A stretch of 64,000 nt of DNA, taken from positions 19,681,884 through 19,745,883 of the forward strand of contig CM052356.1 of the NCBI GenBank assembly GCA_028551475.1. The letters run 5' to 3'. The notes under the pieces are model-generated. The model was not told where the DNA came from, did not search any database, and worked only from the letters and a program-made list of their open reading frames with translations. Below are positions 46,541 through 60,400 of this stretch, piece after piece. The translations under genes were made by a program, and so were the position numbers. Every line of letters starts with the position of its first letter. Position 1 is the stretch's first letter. This stretch comes from Casuarina equisetifolia. Lineage: Eukaryota; Streptophyta; Magnoliopsida; Fagales; Casuarinaceae.

Positions 46541-47825
46541 GTATTGAATGGACGATTCCTTGGTCTTAGCTTTATTGATGGCTCCTTAACGAACACAAAA
46601 ATGGGAAGAAAAAGCACACTGAAGGCTAGTGGGATGAACTTAAAGCACCTGAGTTTTGCAATAAATCCTATGTGCGTTTAGAATACGTAGATCTGTTGGA
46701 GGTCTAAGATTAATATATTTTATCAGATAATCATGGTTGTTGCACTGTTCCCCTTTTTCTATTTTTTTTGCTTTACATCCACAATGCAATTTTCTAATAT
46801 ATAAATCCAATACTTGAATACTACTCGTCATGGGAAAGTATTGAGGTTCCGCATGATTCTGATAGTACTTAAAGATAGCGTGACTTAATGGTTGTCACTG
46901 CTTTATAGTCAACCATGAAATTCTTATTGAGATTATTTCAAGAAACTGTGTTTCGAAATAAGACATCGAGAACAATCGATTAGCTTCAATAGTACACGTG
47001 AATGTAAACTTATTGATCAAGTATCTATTGTGACTCGTAAAATCTCGTTGATTTAATTTTATAAAATGTTTTAGATTTTAAGATTGTTTGTGTAAATGTC
47101 CTTAAGACACTAGTGAAAATAATCATTTAAATATTATCAGTCTATAAAAGACATAAGATAAATAAAAATTTTCCTTATCATCTGGGTAATGTTACTGTAG
47201 AAATACAAAGAATGCATAAAATGGTGCAAAATGAATTGAAAAATTGATTAAAAGCATAGATCTTTTCGAAAAAATGTTATATCTGTCTATATAATTCTGA
47301 ACCCAATGCGCCCTCCCTAAGTAACTCGAAAGATGATTGTTTGAAATAAAAATTGTCAACTTTGTCATGGTTTTTTGTTGTTTTGAATGCTTTGGAGGAA
47401 TTAAAAATGAATTAAAATTTATCAAAAGAATTATGTTTTAAGACAAAAATATATATATAGAAACTATGATAAAGAAAAATATGTAGATACAAACACACAT
47501 TTGTAAATGCAGATTCAAATTACGCTGAATGAGACTTGTAAAGATATTATATTATTAAGGAGATCTTATTTAAAGAGTACATGAGTCTTAAAAACCCATT
47601 GTACTTCTCAAATACCATTCAAGATGATCATACAGTAAATGTACATCACCTATTATTGTGTTTTCTTACATTGCAAAACCTATAAGACATATAGCTTCAA
47701 TCGGATAAGAAGCTTCAAGATGATGCATGTATTCGCATGCAAAAGGAAAACCAAAAGTGAAAAATCCTTGAGCTCACACAGTAGGAAACAGTGTAGTTCT
47801 TATTTTGACTGTCGATCAAATCGGA
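46541..47825. other. Downstream flank of gene 7, no gene
   Basis: AT-rich. The part from about 47700 resembles the 3' flanks of genes 1 and 2 (catgcaaaaggaaaacc, ccttgagctcac). No coding sequence recognised. Confidence 0.55.
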
Positions 47826-50431
47826 TCAAGCATATAGATGAGCAGGAAGGCGCGGAGTGAAACGGACTTCAAGTGGTGTGTTTCTCAGGTTGGTGATTGC
47901 GACTTTCACGGACATGTCCACGGGTTCATTCGTCCGGGTTTTAATATCAAAAGAGTGCAGCAAGGTGGCAAGTGTGAGTTGCATAACCTGCATCGAAAAT
48001 GAGATTCCTGGGCAGATTCTTCTACCAGCACCAAATGGTAAGAGCTCAAAATGCTGGCCCTTAACATCAACACCCTTATGGGTAGTAAAGAACCTTTCTG
48101 GTCGAAACTCATCTGGCTCAGGCCACACGCGTGGGTCTCGTTGGAGCTTTGAAAGATTGAGAAAGAGCCGTGTGCCTGCCGGGACGTAGTAGCCAGCCAC
48201 AATGCAGTCTTCTGACGACTCGTGTGGTACAGCAAGTGGTCCGGCAGGGTATAAGCGCATTGTTTCTTTGATGATAGCTGGGATATAGACCAGGTTCTTC
48301 AAGTCTGATTCCTTCACCTGCCTCTCCTTTCCAATCTGGACGTCTAATTCCTGTTGTGCTTTTTTCAGGGCTTCTGGGTTGGCAAGTAGTAGAGAGACAA
48401 CCCAAGTCAATGTGACTCTTGTAGTATCTGTGCCCCCTAAGATAATGCCCTGCAAAAGCACAGAAGTTGAAGAATTAGATGGTGAAGTTAAAAATCTTTG
48501 AGAACCCCTTGCTCATGTTCCAAGGATCAAGAAGCACCAAAAGGTTCACATACTGGTTCGGCCTTTCCTGAAAGAACTGCCACTTAGCTCCATTCTCGAG
48601 AAAATGAAAATAAAGGTTGATTTAAGTTTGGAAAAGTCAATTTTGATTACTTATATAAAGTATCTGGCAGAGGGGAATTATAATTATGTTCTTTGCTCCT
48701 TTGTTGTTTCTATATTTTGGTGATAAAATTCTATAATATGAACATTGAGATCCTTTTACTTAGTAATAGACAGAGGAATTTGAAATAAGATTAAAGCGTT
48801 GAATTGTCCTTACATAATTAACATGTTCTTTCCTCTCTTATATAGCCTCACAAACATTTTTCCTTTGAAAAGGTCTATTTTCTTAAATTAGGCATATTAA
48901 TTTTTTGTTTCTAAGTTAATTTTTTTACATTATCTCACACAACTTTGTTAAATTATTACTAAGAATAACAGCCAATAAAAAAAAAGGCCCAAAATTTTAA
49001 ATTGAGGTCGCAAGTTTATTTTGAGACGAGCAACTAAATTTTTCGAGTTTTAGCTGATTTTAATTTACCGTTGAAGGAATTAAACAACAAAGGTTTAACA
49101 GTAAAACACAACATCGCTGGTTTGCTTTATATCTATTCTTTAACTGAAGAAGAAACAAGACACGTATAAGTGAAAGTTCGAATAACTGATGCACAGGTCA
49201 AACTTCCAATACAGTAAACTAAACAATTTCATGGCTTGACAATATTAGACTGGAAACTGACAGCACTTTTCTTTAGTTTAAACCAAGATATGCTGAAACC
49301 AACCGTTCCTTTTAACTATTATGTCATTTATATATTTAGCGTTATGTCCCTCCTAATGCACTAGATCTTTTTCAAGGTAGATGACCAAAACTGCGACAAA
49401 AGGCACCAACTCTATGATGTGTGTCCTTATATTTGATAATGATTGATGAATGATAGCCACTTGAGCTAGTGGAATAATCACGTTCACCAAATTGAAGAAG
49501 GTAGATAAGAACTTACCAGGATTGTGGATTTAATAATTGTATCAGCATCAAAGTCGCAAATCTCCTCGTCGTTAGCAGCACAAGACAGCATCACAGCCAT
49601 GAAGTCTTGGTGTTCCTTCACCTCCCCGGAAGCTTTGCTTTGCTTATGCTCTTCTAACCAACCAGCAACGATATGGTCCAAGTCCTTTGCAGTTTGCTTC
49701 ATGGCCTTCTCGTAGCTTCCCACATCCAGCCACCTAAGAGCTGGAATTGCATCCCCCACCACAAACTTTCCTGTCAAGTCAAAGAAAGTTCTCAACACCT
49801 TGCGGCATCTGTCGCTTTCGTTCTCACCCTCGATTGCATTGCCCTCAAATCGTTTCCCCACAACCATCCTCAATACCACGTTTGAGGTTATAAACCCCAA
49901 CCATCTCTCCATATCTACGACCATGTTATTGTCCTGGATCCAGTGCTTATATGTCTGTCTTATTGATGTACTTACCTCAGACTCTCCGACGTGTTTGAGC
50001 AAATCAAGGCGTTGGTTTGAGAGGAGTTCGAGGCTGGCTCTTTTACGCACTTGGCGCCAGTAAGGACCGTAAGGGCTAAACACAAACATGGCATAGTTGT
50101 AGCCCATGATTTCTAGAGCTACAACCTTTGGACGGTTGGCAAAGGCTTTATCATTGGTGGTGAAGCACTCTTTAGCCATCTCCCAACTGCTCACTATCAG
50201 AGCTCGATGTACACCGAGCCAGATAGTGAAGAGTGGCCCATACTTATCGGCTATGTCACCCAGTACTATATGGGGTGGTTTTGCACCTCCTAGTAGGTGG
50301 AGATGGCCAATCACAGGCAACGCACCGCCGGCTACTGGTGGAAGAGGATTTTTGCGACCAGTTTTTGTAGCTCTTCTTAATATCCATAATAGGTAGAAGA
50401 GAAACAGAAAAAAAGCAAAGATAGTGGCCAT
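47826..50431 (-). CDS. Gene 7: cytochrome P450, CYP82 family (CYP82D-like), intact, two exons
   Basis: Exon 1 is 50431-49517 (305 codons) and exon 2 is 48449-47826 (207 codons plus stop). The intron is 1067 bp, phase 0, donor gtaagt, acceptor ending tttgcag. The 512-aa protein has a membrane anchor (Ile-Phe-Ala-Phe-Phe-Leu-Phe), Leu-Pro-Pro-Val hinge, C-helix WRQVR, I-helix GGTDTT, ExxR as ETMR, PERF and heme loop FGAGRRICPG. It equals genes 1 and 2 in length but is clearly diverged, an older member of the D-like lineage. The ATG at 50431 is chosen because the frame upstream starts with TTG, not ATG. A TATA box lies at 50517-50524; a short upstream ATG near 50496 is out of frame. The predicted role is an ER monooxygenase; the substrate is unknown. 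Confidence 0.92.
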
Positions 50432-50516
50432 GATAGTTCTTGAAGATGGGTATGGAAAGAGCAAGCTTCTGGTTTATCTCGGGGGTGATGGACATAGTTC
50501 TTCTGTCAGCCCCTCG

Positions 50517-50524
50517 TATATATA
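50517..50524 (-). promoter_or_regulatory. TATA box of gene 7
   Basis: TATATATA, 86 bp upstream of the start codon, the same spacing as in gene 1. Confidence 0.7.
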
Positions 50525-52725
50525 GAAGTTCCAATGACGCAAGTTATCATTTTATTTGACATGGGAAAACCACGTGATCCTGACCGCGCCCCCACGCAAC
50601 CCACAGTCATTGGTGACAATTATCATTCTGAGTTAAAAAGTAATTCCTCTAAAGTCTTTTTACTTTTTATAATTATTCATGAAATTATTTGTTCCCCGTC
50701 TATGTAACCCATTTGACTACGTAAGATGTTTAAGCATGAACGATTGGATTTCGATGATTTTACAATCTTTAAGTTCGTGTGATTACCAGACGTCTAAATA
50801 TGAGTGGGAAAGGAAACGTGTTGATTTACAGAACGTCTTAAACAAGTCTAGAAGAAACGTAAAGATTGGACTCGTTCCAAACAGCTGGCAAACAAAAAAT
50901 AAAGGGATAGTAGTCAGGCATTCATAAAGACAGACAACCGCACATTTAAGTGTCAACAAATAAGGTGTACAGGTATGTATATTTTATCATAAACACGCTG
51001 CACACTCTCCCAAAAATTAATTCACCGAACGGTATCCTTAGGTGTAATGCACAGCCGGTGGATGATAAGTAACCAAAGGGAAGGAAAGAGTCGGTGGTAT
51101 TGGTCAAAACGCAGTGGTCCACGGGGGGTGCGGCCTTGATTGAGCTCTTTAGGAGCCTCACGGGGCTTCCTTTACGGGTGTATCAATAGCGATACCATCA
51201 GAGATTGACACATTGCATTTTGAAAGCATCACCTCGTGGGGCTTCCTTTACAGGTGTATCAATAGCGATAACATCTTGCCTTTTGACAGTATCACGACCG
51301 TCAAAACTGGAAGATGAAAAAGAAGGACAGGTGCCTCATGGGGCTTCCCTTACAGCTGTATCAATAGCGATAACATCAGTGATTGATACGTTGCATTTTG
51401 ACAGCATCACGACCGTCCAAAACTGGAAGATGAAAAAGAAGAATGGAGGCCCCAAAAAGGACGAACTCAAAGTGCTGAATCTCACATCAGGTACCTGTTT
51501 GGTGTGGTTTTGCTTGAAAAGTTTAGCTTTTTTAACTTGTTGACAATAGGTCCTGACGGTCTTTTAACTTTTTCCAGGTTCCTCTATTTTTTTCTTTTCG
51601 TTCCCATCTTATAAATCGGATCCTCCCGCGGTATCTGTCATTACAAGTACTATTGTCGGGGCCTGAAGGAGGACTTTCATATGGGGTGTTCGAAGTTAAC
51701 TACTACAATACCTAGGCTTTACCGTGTGAAAAGACAAGCAGGAGAGATGCTTCGAACGACAAATTGTTTCCCCGTTACTTTCACAGATACAATGCAAAAC
51801 CTGTTTTCAGCAAAGCTCGGTGACTTTTTCTTCCTGGGTGATATAAGGACAGAGAAAAACCAGAGAAGTAGAACCAAAATAAGCATGGCAAGGATCGGTC
51901 TCTTCCATACTCAGAGCCTAATGAAGAATTCGGACTTCTCCTCCTGAAATGTCAAATTTTATGTGGCGCATCCAATAATTTTCCTCAACGCGATTGATGT
52001 CGGTTTGAATCTTGCTAGTCAGATATCATTTATTAGTTGCCTCGTGTTAAACAACCTATAAAATATTGACAAAACGAAGCGTAGTTCTAGAAATGCATTG
52101 AACGTAGCAGTTAGGTAACATAATTCCAGGAACGGCGGACTAATACCTTTTCCCAAAAAAGTCTTAGGCCACCTTTCTCCAGCTTTGGCTTCAGCTAGAT
52201 CTTTTAGCTAGAGTTAGGAAATAGAAAGTGAATTTAGACTGACAACCTTGTATCTATGCTTATGCATGTTTCTTGACCGGGGTATTAAATGAAAATTCTT
52301 CGTCTGCACGTATGCATCTTCTTGAAAAGGATTCTTTTTTTTTTTTTTTTCTTGTTTCTTCTCTTTCTGTCAGCTACACCACTTTAATACAACAGTCCCT
52401 TTTTCCTTTTTCTTTTTCTCTTCGTCATTGTTTGCGTTCCAGCGTTTTGATTGTGAACTGGACTGCGATAACGGACAAAAATAGTTTTTGACGAGGGCAG
52501 CTTTGCTTGCAAAGGGACTCGGTAAAATCTAGGAATATCAAAACGCAGTTCGGTCCATGTTTGGTGTGGACTTGGCTTGCCACCTCGTACCTGCTTGGCG
52601 TCATGGATGCGGAGTTTCTTTATGGGCCCGGTAAGAACAACGACAAGAAGAAGAAAAATAGAACCAAAATGACGAATACAGACGGGCTCCTTTGACCGTT
52701 AAACCTAATCTGAAAGCGGACTTTG
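50525..52725. other. Upstream region of gene 7, no gene
   Basis: It holds the three-copy repeat at 51156-51430 and the unit marker near 51680-51735. A T-run at about 52327-52348 is unexplained. Short ORFs here show no family resemblance. Confidence 0.6.
51156..51430. repeat. Three-copy degenerate tandem repeat upstream of gene 7
   Basis: Copies begin at 51156, 51232 and 51334 with cctcacggggcttcc, cctcgtggggcttcc and cctcatggggcttcc. Each continues to gtatcaatagcgata; unit spacing is 76 and 102 bp. Part of the unit (cgaccgtcaaaactggaaga) resembles text in the flanks of genes 1 and 2 (ccgaaaactggaaggtgg). Confidence 0.8.
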
Positions 52726-54050
52726 CCTTCATATGGATTGCGGAGTATTAGACCCATCCACTAATTCACCTTCCCTGGATATTATTTCGACTCTTGCTTA
52801 TGATATTTCATTGTCCAACACGAGCGATCATAGCTATCGCGCATTACAATCGAGCTACTAGTTGATTAACATTTGATGTTTACTGAAACGGCAATACGCG
52901 ACTTTCACCGAGGACCACAGCAAAAATGGATTGAGGCTCCGTTCACATGCAGCAACGGGAGCGATGATTGTCATGGACTATGTCACATGCCTGTTACTAT
53001 CACTCTACGCTCAGCCATTACGGTGGTCGACGAAAACTTCTCAAGAAAATTGTACGCGAGGAGAACACTGGATCAACTTTGACAGTAGACGTCATCCGTT
53101 TCGTGAACGACAAAAACTTCTTGACCCAACAACTTTTTTCATGTTTCGATAGATTTTAATAGGTCCCAGAATTGAAAAGCACAATTGACAGAGGATTTTC
53201 TTGGTAGATCTTTTGCTTTTGACCTTTTTCTTTTCCATGCTTTTGATGTAATGCCGCCCTCTGAACCGAGAACAAAAATTGAAAAGAACACTTGGTGTTG
53301 TTTTTGTTGTTCAATTCTCAACTGTTTGTCGCCAACAAAGATAATTGCAACGATTAGTGAGAAGGACGCATACTGACCCAGCACCAAATATTGACTGTAG
53401 GCTTCTAGAAAACAGATTAATGCTCTCCATACGCTATAACTTCTTTGTGTTACGCTTCAGATAGATTTTTATAGATTCCATAATTAGAAAAGAACCATTA
53501 ACCAAGGATTTTGCTGGTAGAATTATTTTTTCAATTAATTAATTTTCATGTTGTTCATGAAGAAATGAAATAATAACTAATAATGTGACCTTCGTGTATC
53601 AGTGCACAAAAAAGAGAACCTAGTGTTCCATTTTCATTGCTTAAGTTGATGAGGTTGGTGGAGAGCGCCAAAAGTTTTAAATTCAAGTCTAGGACAAAAG
53701 GAGGACCTACTTATAAATCCATATCTATATGTGTCATGTAATGGTTGCCCTCTTAACTGAGAACACAAATCAAACCTCTGAAATGAAGAGCACTTGACGG
53801 TTGGCGTGGTCATGCATGGCCAAAAAAGGGGACCGATTAGCGAAAGCGAGGATACTGAACCAGCATCAAATATTATTAAAGCCTTCCAGACAAGAGATTA
53901 GTTCCCCCCTCAAAGCATTCCATCTTATTTTTATACCTACGCGCTCGTCGCACAATATGTGCACGTTATTGGATGGAATCTTCGAGTCCATTGACTCAGG
54001 CGAGTAACAGTGAGATGGAATTTGTTCATGACCTGTATCTTAATAAACAA
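52726..54050. repeat. Block A: duplicated non-P450 sequence, about 1.3 kb
   Basis: It aligns along its length with block B (56393-57010 plus 62718-63410). The function is not recognised. Within it, two related sub-blocks follow each other (agattttaataggtcccagaattg near 53151 and agatttttatagattccataatt near 53461), each later containing agcatcaaatatt or agcaccaaatatt. A frame at about 52931-53152 is open in both blocks (see findings). Confidence 0.8.
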
Positions 54051-54396
54051 AAGACTAAATGTTGAATGTGTTCAAGAATTTTTAGTTTTAGTGAAGAGAC
54101 AAACTAAAAAAAAGTCTAAATACATTTGATGAAATAATGGTGGTGAGTATATCAGAGTATTTGATAGATACTATAGACAACATGATATTTGACATCAAAT
54201 GACACTTATAATAACATCTTAGTTAAATGGTACCGTAGAAAAAATAAACAAAACACTAGTTAAGAGAGTCAGATACATGATTTCAAATACTAACTTGTCA
54301 AAATTATTTTGGGGTGAGACATTGAGTATAGTAGCTCATATTATCAATTTCGTTGGAGATATAGAGTAATTATGATTATTACCTTTATGCTTATTT
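54051..54396. other. Intergenic, nothing recognised
   Basis: AT-rich sequence between block A and the LINE fragment. Confidence 0.5.
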
Positions 54397-54770
54397 TCTT
54401 TTTTCTTTTTTGGATGAAAGGTGAAGTATTATATATTACCAAAAAACATTCAATTGTTCAATGATAACATCCTTATTTAAGTTCAAAAACTATATTTGAG
54501 AAATTCTCAGACTCTTTCAAAATCTTATCACAAGTTGTGTGCTTTATTCTCCTAATTAATGAAATCTTGTCTCTCACATCTTTCTTGATTTTAATAATAA
54601 TGATCGACATGTTTAGACTTTTACCATTAACCATTAAATCTTCATCCATTCCTTTTCTTCGAATGTGATATAAAGTAACTTTGAATAATGCATTGTGCAG
54701 AAACACTATAAAACTTTTACATTTAATAACCTTGATCATCCAACATACATTTATATTTATTTTCATATAT
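54397..54770 (-). mobile_element. 5'-truncated LINE fragment
   Basis: A T-rich run at 54397-54411 marks the 3' end. Minus-strand codons 54766-54473 give a peptide closely similar to that at 715-954 (Cys-Trp-Met-Ile-Lys-Val-Ile-Lys near the start; Ile-Ile-Ile-Ile-Lys-Ile-Lys-Lys-Asp-Val-Arg later). It is the same LINE family as at 596-1308. Copia-E abuts its 5' side. Confidence 0.75.
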
Positions 54771-56392
54771 AGTGGGAATCCTTATACTTTGGGAAATAGG
54801 GCTATGGGAGTATTTTGTATTATTTCCTTCCTTTACAAATACACCACTTTGTATTATAAATAGACCAAATGGCCCTAGGTCTCAGTACATAAATACAATT
54901 CCATTCCCAAAGTCACTAGTTTTCTTTTTTGGTTTCATACTTTTTGTTATGGTATCAAGAATTTAGGTTCTTTTCAAGCCTGCCTTTTGCTTCTGTAATT
55001 TTCTTTTTAATTATCTCATTGGAATTTTTTTCTTTCTTAATGTGTTGTTGTAAGGATTGTTCCTCAGCAGCCGTATTGAGCCCAGGGATCCTCTGCACAT
55101 GGTGGCGTCCGACAGTCCAAAACTCTGTCTGATCGCTCAACCTTTCTCCGACCAAGACAATTATTGCAATTGGGCTTACGATTTGTGTTGCGCTCTCGTC
55201 ACGAAAGACAAAGAGTGCTTCATCGATGGAATGTTGCCGTGCTTAACCAATGACCGCCACACTAGTCACTGGTGCCACTGCAATCAACTTATTCACAGGT
55301 AGATCAATAATTGTCTCACGAAGGAAGTCACTGCGGACCTTCCTCCCACCGACGATGCCTGAACGGTATAGGAAGGATCTGCATGAGATGTTTGTCCGCC
55401 TGGATCAAATGAAGGTGTTCTCTGTCACCCAATCGATTTTGGAGTTGTAATAGGGCGACCCATTGGTCACTGACTACTTCAATTGGCTCTCAATGCTGTG
55501 GAACACATATGATGCTGTTGAGGAAATATTGGAAGGCCTGAAGTCCACTCTTCAGCAGTTTCGGACCATCGCTGAATGCGATCGCATCACTCGCTTCATT
55601 CTCACCCTCAACGACTTGTATCTGAACTTCCAGGGAAAAATTTTGGCAATGGAGCCGCCCCTTTATGTCGGGTAGTTCTTCTTCTAGGTCCTCCAAGAGG
55701 AAACTCTGCACTTAACCTCTTTCGAGTACCTTCAGGTGGGGGAGAAAATGATTCTAGTGGCAAGGGCCTCTCCTAAACAACGAACGCTCACAACTGTGAC
55801 AAGCGGCTCTCTAGGGGCCGACTTGCTAGGGTTTTCACGTGGAGAAGGTGACCCTTTTATTTCATGATCCAATGGCCCTCATGCATTCCCCACGTCGGAC
55901 AGCCTTGGTCTTTTGCTGCATGCACCTTAGATCGATAGCTCTCCCATCACCATGTTAGCCCCTGCTATAAAATCATCAAATGGCCAACAACCTGCCACAT
56001 CATCATCTCGTTCCAATGGTCAAAATAGCTCATAGGTCTCTTCCAAGAAACTCTGAGTATTGCAAATGCCCTAATCATACTAAAGATACTTGTTAGAAAT
56101 TGCATGGCAAAACTGCATAGGCAAATAAAAAAGATAAGGACAAAGAGACTGCTGCACACTAGGTGTTTGCCCATTCTATTGACTCCATCCACTAATCCTT
56201 TATAGATGTTCAATTCCAGAAAATTATGACTACTTTCAATATAATTGAGGCTTCAAACAAAGGTATTGGTTATGTAGGTACTTTGTTTTGCCCGATGAAT
56301 GTTATTTTTGCTAACAATTGGATCATTAATTCAGGGGGCTAGCAATTACATTATTTGTAACAAATGGTATTTTTCTTCTATTCATAAATCTC
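54771..56392 (+). mobile_element. Copia-E: 5' fragment of a Ty1/copia element (LTR, gag, start of protease)
   Basis: An LTR-like stretch (about 54771-54949, TATA-like tattataaatag near 54855) ends at the primer site tggtatcaaga (54950). Gag follows from 55057, with Asp-Asn-Tyr-Cys-Asn-Trp-Ala-Tyr and Val-Thr-Lys-Asp-Lys-Glu matching the gag of copia-C and copia-D. A broken CCHC is near 56055-56090. The protease region reads Trp-Ile-Ile-Asn-Ser-Gly-Gly with one extra base near 56337. The element stops near 56392, where block B begins. No 3' LTR, integrase or RT. The left LTR edge is approximate. Confidence 0.8.
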
Positions 56393-57010
56393 CTTCCAAT
56401 GGATAGCGGAATATTAGGCCCATCCAATAATTCACCTTCCTTGGATATTGTCTCGACTCTTGCTTATAATATTTCATTGTTCAACACGAGTGATTATAGG
56501 CATCAAGCATTAAAATCGAGCTACTAGTTTATTAAGATTTGATGTTTACTGAAACGATAATACGCGACTTTGACCGATGACCACAGGAAAAATGGATTGA
56601 TGCTCCGTTCACATGCAGCAACAGGAACAATGGTTGTCATAGACTATGTCATTGGCCGGTTACTATCAATCTATGCTCAGCCATTACGGTGGCTCACGAA
56701 AACTTCTCAAGAAAATTGTGCGCGAAGAGAACACTCGATCAACTTTGACAGCAGACTTCATCCTTTTTGTGAACGATAAAAGCTTCTTTACCCTACAACT
56801 TTTTCGTGTGTCAATAGATTATAACAGATCCTGGAATTGAAAAGGACAGGCAGATTGTTCTTTTTGACCCTTTTCTTTTCCTTGCTTTTGACGCAATGGC
56901 CGCCCTTTGAACCGAGAACAAAAATTGAAAAGAACACTTGGTGTTGCTTTTGTTGTTCAATTCTCAATTGTTCGTCGCCAACAAAGATAATTGGAGCGAT
57001 TAGTGAAAAG
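56393..57010. repeat. Block B, left part
   Basis: It is the homologue of block A 52726-53360, interrupted by copia-D at 57010. Its continuation is 62718-63410. Confidence 0.85.
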
Positions 57011-57255
57011 TGTTGGAGATACGCATGTATATTTTCTCATATTAGCCAAATATACTTTTCCCTTTTGGAGTAATCCACTTTAGGCATTATTTGTGTAATT
57101 AGCAACGTGAATATTTTTTTTATTTCCTTGTATTATTTCTTTATTTGGTCCATTTCCTTATTATAAAAGGAACGTGTCTTGTACATATTTTCTTAAAAAA
57201 GCAATACACTTTTTCCCAAACTCTCATGCTTTCGCTCATCCTTAGTTTGTGACAT
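57011..57255 (+). repeat. Copia-D 5' LTR
   Basis: It contains ttattataaaagg as a likely TATA box near 57160 and is followed directly by the tRNA primer site. Confidence 0.9.
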
Positions 57256-57446
57256 GGTATCACAAGCCTAGGTTAATTTTTTCTCTCGCTTCCGCCTCTT
57301 CCTTGGTTTCTGATCGTTTTTTGCCTTTTTTTGCTCTTGTTTTTTGCCTCTAACCTGCAAAACACATTAGCACTCCAATGTGGAAATCAGATAATTAGAA
57401 CCAAAACCTTTTTTTTTTCTTAAACACTTAACCACTTACCTGCACT

Positions 57447-60400
57447 ATGCCGAAGTCCTCCAAGCTTGTTACCTTTGATCCCGACACCCCTGAGATTGAG
57501 GATATCACTGAGCACGACGATGTCCTCCTTCCTAGCTTCTCTGGGGTTTCCTTGGGCACCTCTCCGAGCCTTCCCTCGGCCTCTGCCCCTCTCCCCGTGC
57601 ATAACCCCATTCCATGGGCTCCTTCCTTCGGCCAACCCTTATCACTCTCACATACAGGTCCTTCTCATCCTGTCTTTAGCCTGTCTCACCTCTCCACCGC
57701 CCACCATACCAGTTGTTATTCCCGAGCCTGACCTAGCCACGGGGCCTAACACCTCTGGCCTGGGTTCTTCCTCTCTGGGCCAACCCGCCTCCTCAGGCGA
57801 GTCAATTTTTCCAAATCTGGGTAGCAATCCCTATCCGCTTCCCACCTTTCCCCAATTTTTGGTTCCCGCAGTCGACTCAAGTCTGGTTTTGGGTAGCAAT
57901 CCCTACCCGTTCCCCTACCCGTTTGTCGTTCCCCTTTCCGCCACCGCCACCAAAAATCGCATTGAGCTCGGTGATCCTCTCTACACCACCGTTTCAAACA
58001 GCCTAGAACTTTGATTGGTGGCTCAATCTCTCACCGGCACCGACACTTACCCGGTTTGGTCTCGCAACATCCACCGTGCCTTTCTCATGAAGGACAAAGA
58101 TGGTTTTCTCGATGACTCTGTCCCTCTGCCAGCGGATCCCCGCCTCGCTCAACAGTGGTGAAAGTGTTCCTAATTGGTCTGCACTTGGATCGGGAACACG
58201 ATCTCACTAGATGTGGCCGCCGGACTTCCCCCAACAGAAGATGCTCAGAATTTATGGGACCATCTCCGCAAGATGTACGGCCACACGGATCGGGTGTGCT
58301 TCTTTCAGATTGATCACTCTTTAATCGATCTAAAACAAGGAAACCTCTCAGTTTCCGTCTTCTTTAATCGATTCACTACCTTGTGCAACGAATGCGATCA
58401 AGCTGAAGAGAAACTTGAAGCTTCCGATTCCATGTTGCGCCAATACCAAAAAATCAAAGAACACAATTGAGTTATTCATTTTTTATTGATGTTAAATGAA
58501 ACTTACAGTGGGTTTTGTTCACAAATTCTGGCCATGGAACCGTCTCCTTCGTTACGTCGTCTCTTCCATCTTGCTCTCTAGGAAGAACATCACAAATTGG
58601 CATCATCTGAATATCTTCAGATAGGAGACTTGGTTGTTTTGACCGCTCACGCCTTTGCCGCTCAAAGAGCTCTTGTGGCTCGGGGGTCTAAGGGCTAGAA
58701 TGCTAATTCGGCTCTAGGTCTTTCTAAAACCGAATCATTTCAACCCCTCCAACCTTCTCTCAGTACAGACGGCTCAGATGCACTAGGCAGCATCAGACGG
58801 CCATTATTCCTTTAACTCTGTGCGCTCATCAGACGGCCCGCACGGTGAGACCACTGCACCTACAGTCAGCCAATCCAATGGCCAGCGCTCTTTGTCCACT
58901 TATCGCCAATCCAATGATCCAAATGGATCCTGTGGATGATCCAACGATCCAAATAATCTTTATTGTGATTATTGCAAACAAACAAATCACACTAAAGATA
59001 GATGCTAGAAATTGCATAGGAAACCAGCTGAAAAAGAAAAATTGGACAAAAATGTGACATCTAACGCTGTTTCTATTTCAAATGGGTCCAATTCTAAGTT
59101 CACTGATGCCTAACTTCAACAGATTATGCAGGCTTTCACTCAACATGGAACTTCTAACAAAATTACTAGTTTTGCAAGTACTTCTTTTTGTTTTTCCAGC
59201 TCCTTATCCCCAATTGCATGGATTGTTGATTCGGGTGCCAGTGATCACATTATTTGCAACAAAAAATATTTTTCCAAAATTTATCCCCATCACCCATCTC
59301 TATCCGTTCGTCTTCTGAATGGAACTTTGACCTCCGTCACTGATATTGGTGATGTCCACCTTAGTAATTGTGTCACCCTCCACAATGTCTCTTTTGTCCC
59401 TCATTTCTGTTTCCAAAGTTTGTAAGAACAATGATTGTCGCCTTATTCTTGATTCCAACTTATGTTTTTTTCAGGCCCGTTTGACTGGTAAACTGATGGG
59501 CTTGGGTGGCATCCAACAAGGCCTTTATTTTTAGGTTCCAGTAAATTCTGTTTTATCTGCTTGTACTTCTCTCATTTGGGACACCTTTTGTAATGCAAAT
59601 TTTTTTAATAATAATAATATTCTCCATCAACGTTTAGGCCATAGTGCCTCGTTCCCACACCCAACATGTCCCATTTGTCTGTTGGCAAAACAATCTCGCC
59701 AACCTTTCCCCTCCAGCACCCTCGTGCTTCTTCTATTTTTTCCCTCATTTATCTTGACATCTAGGCCCCTATCACACCCCCCATCGTGATGGGTCTCGTT
59801 TTTTTTCTCACCCTTGTTGATGATTTCTCCTGGGCTACATGGGTTTTCCTCATGCAATCCAAAACCTAAGTCTTACCTCATCTCACCTGTTTTTTTTTTT
59901 ACCCTTATTGCAACATAATTTCATACTTCTATCCAACGTGTTCGTATTGATAACGCCTGTGATTTTTTTAATCATGCTTGCTCCTCCTTCTCTTCCTATG
60001 GTATTCTTCATGAAAGCTCTTGCACCTACACCCCTCAACAAAATGGGGTTGTTTAGTGCAAACATCGTCACCTTCTCGAGATAGCTCACGCTCTAAAATA
60101 TCAAACCTCCATTCCTGATTTTTTTGGGCCGATTGTGTGATCACTGCTACCTACCTCATCAATCGCATGCCTTCTCGGGTACTTACTGGTAAAACTCCCT
60201 TTGATCTTCTCTTTGGGAAGCCACCCAACACTGCTCATCTGCGTGTCTTTGGTTGTTTCTGTTTTGCCACCATAGTCAGACCTTGAGACAAACTTGGTCC
60301 CCGCGCCACGCGTTGTGTTTTTATGGGGTACCCCCTTGTAAAAGGGGTTATCATGTCTACGATCCCTCCACTAGTCTCTTCTTTATCAGCAGAGACGTTA

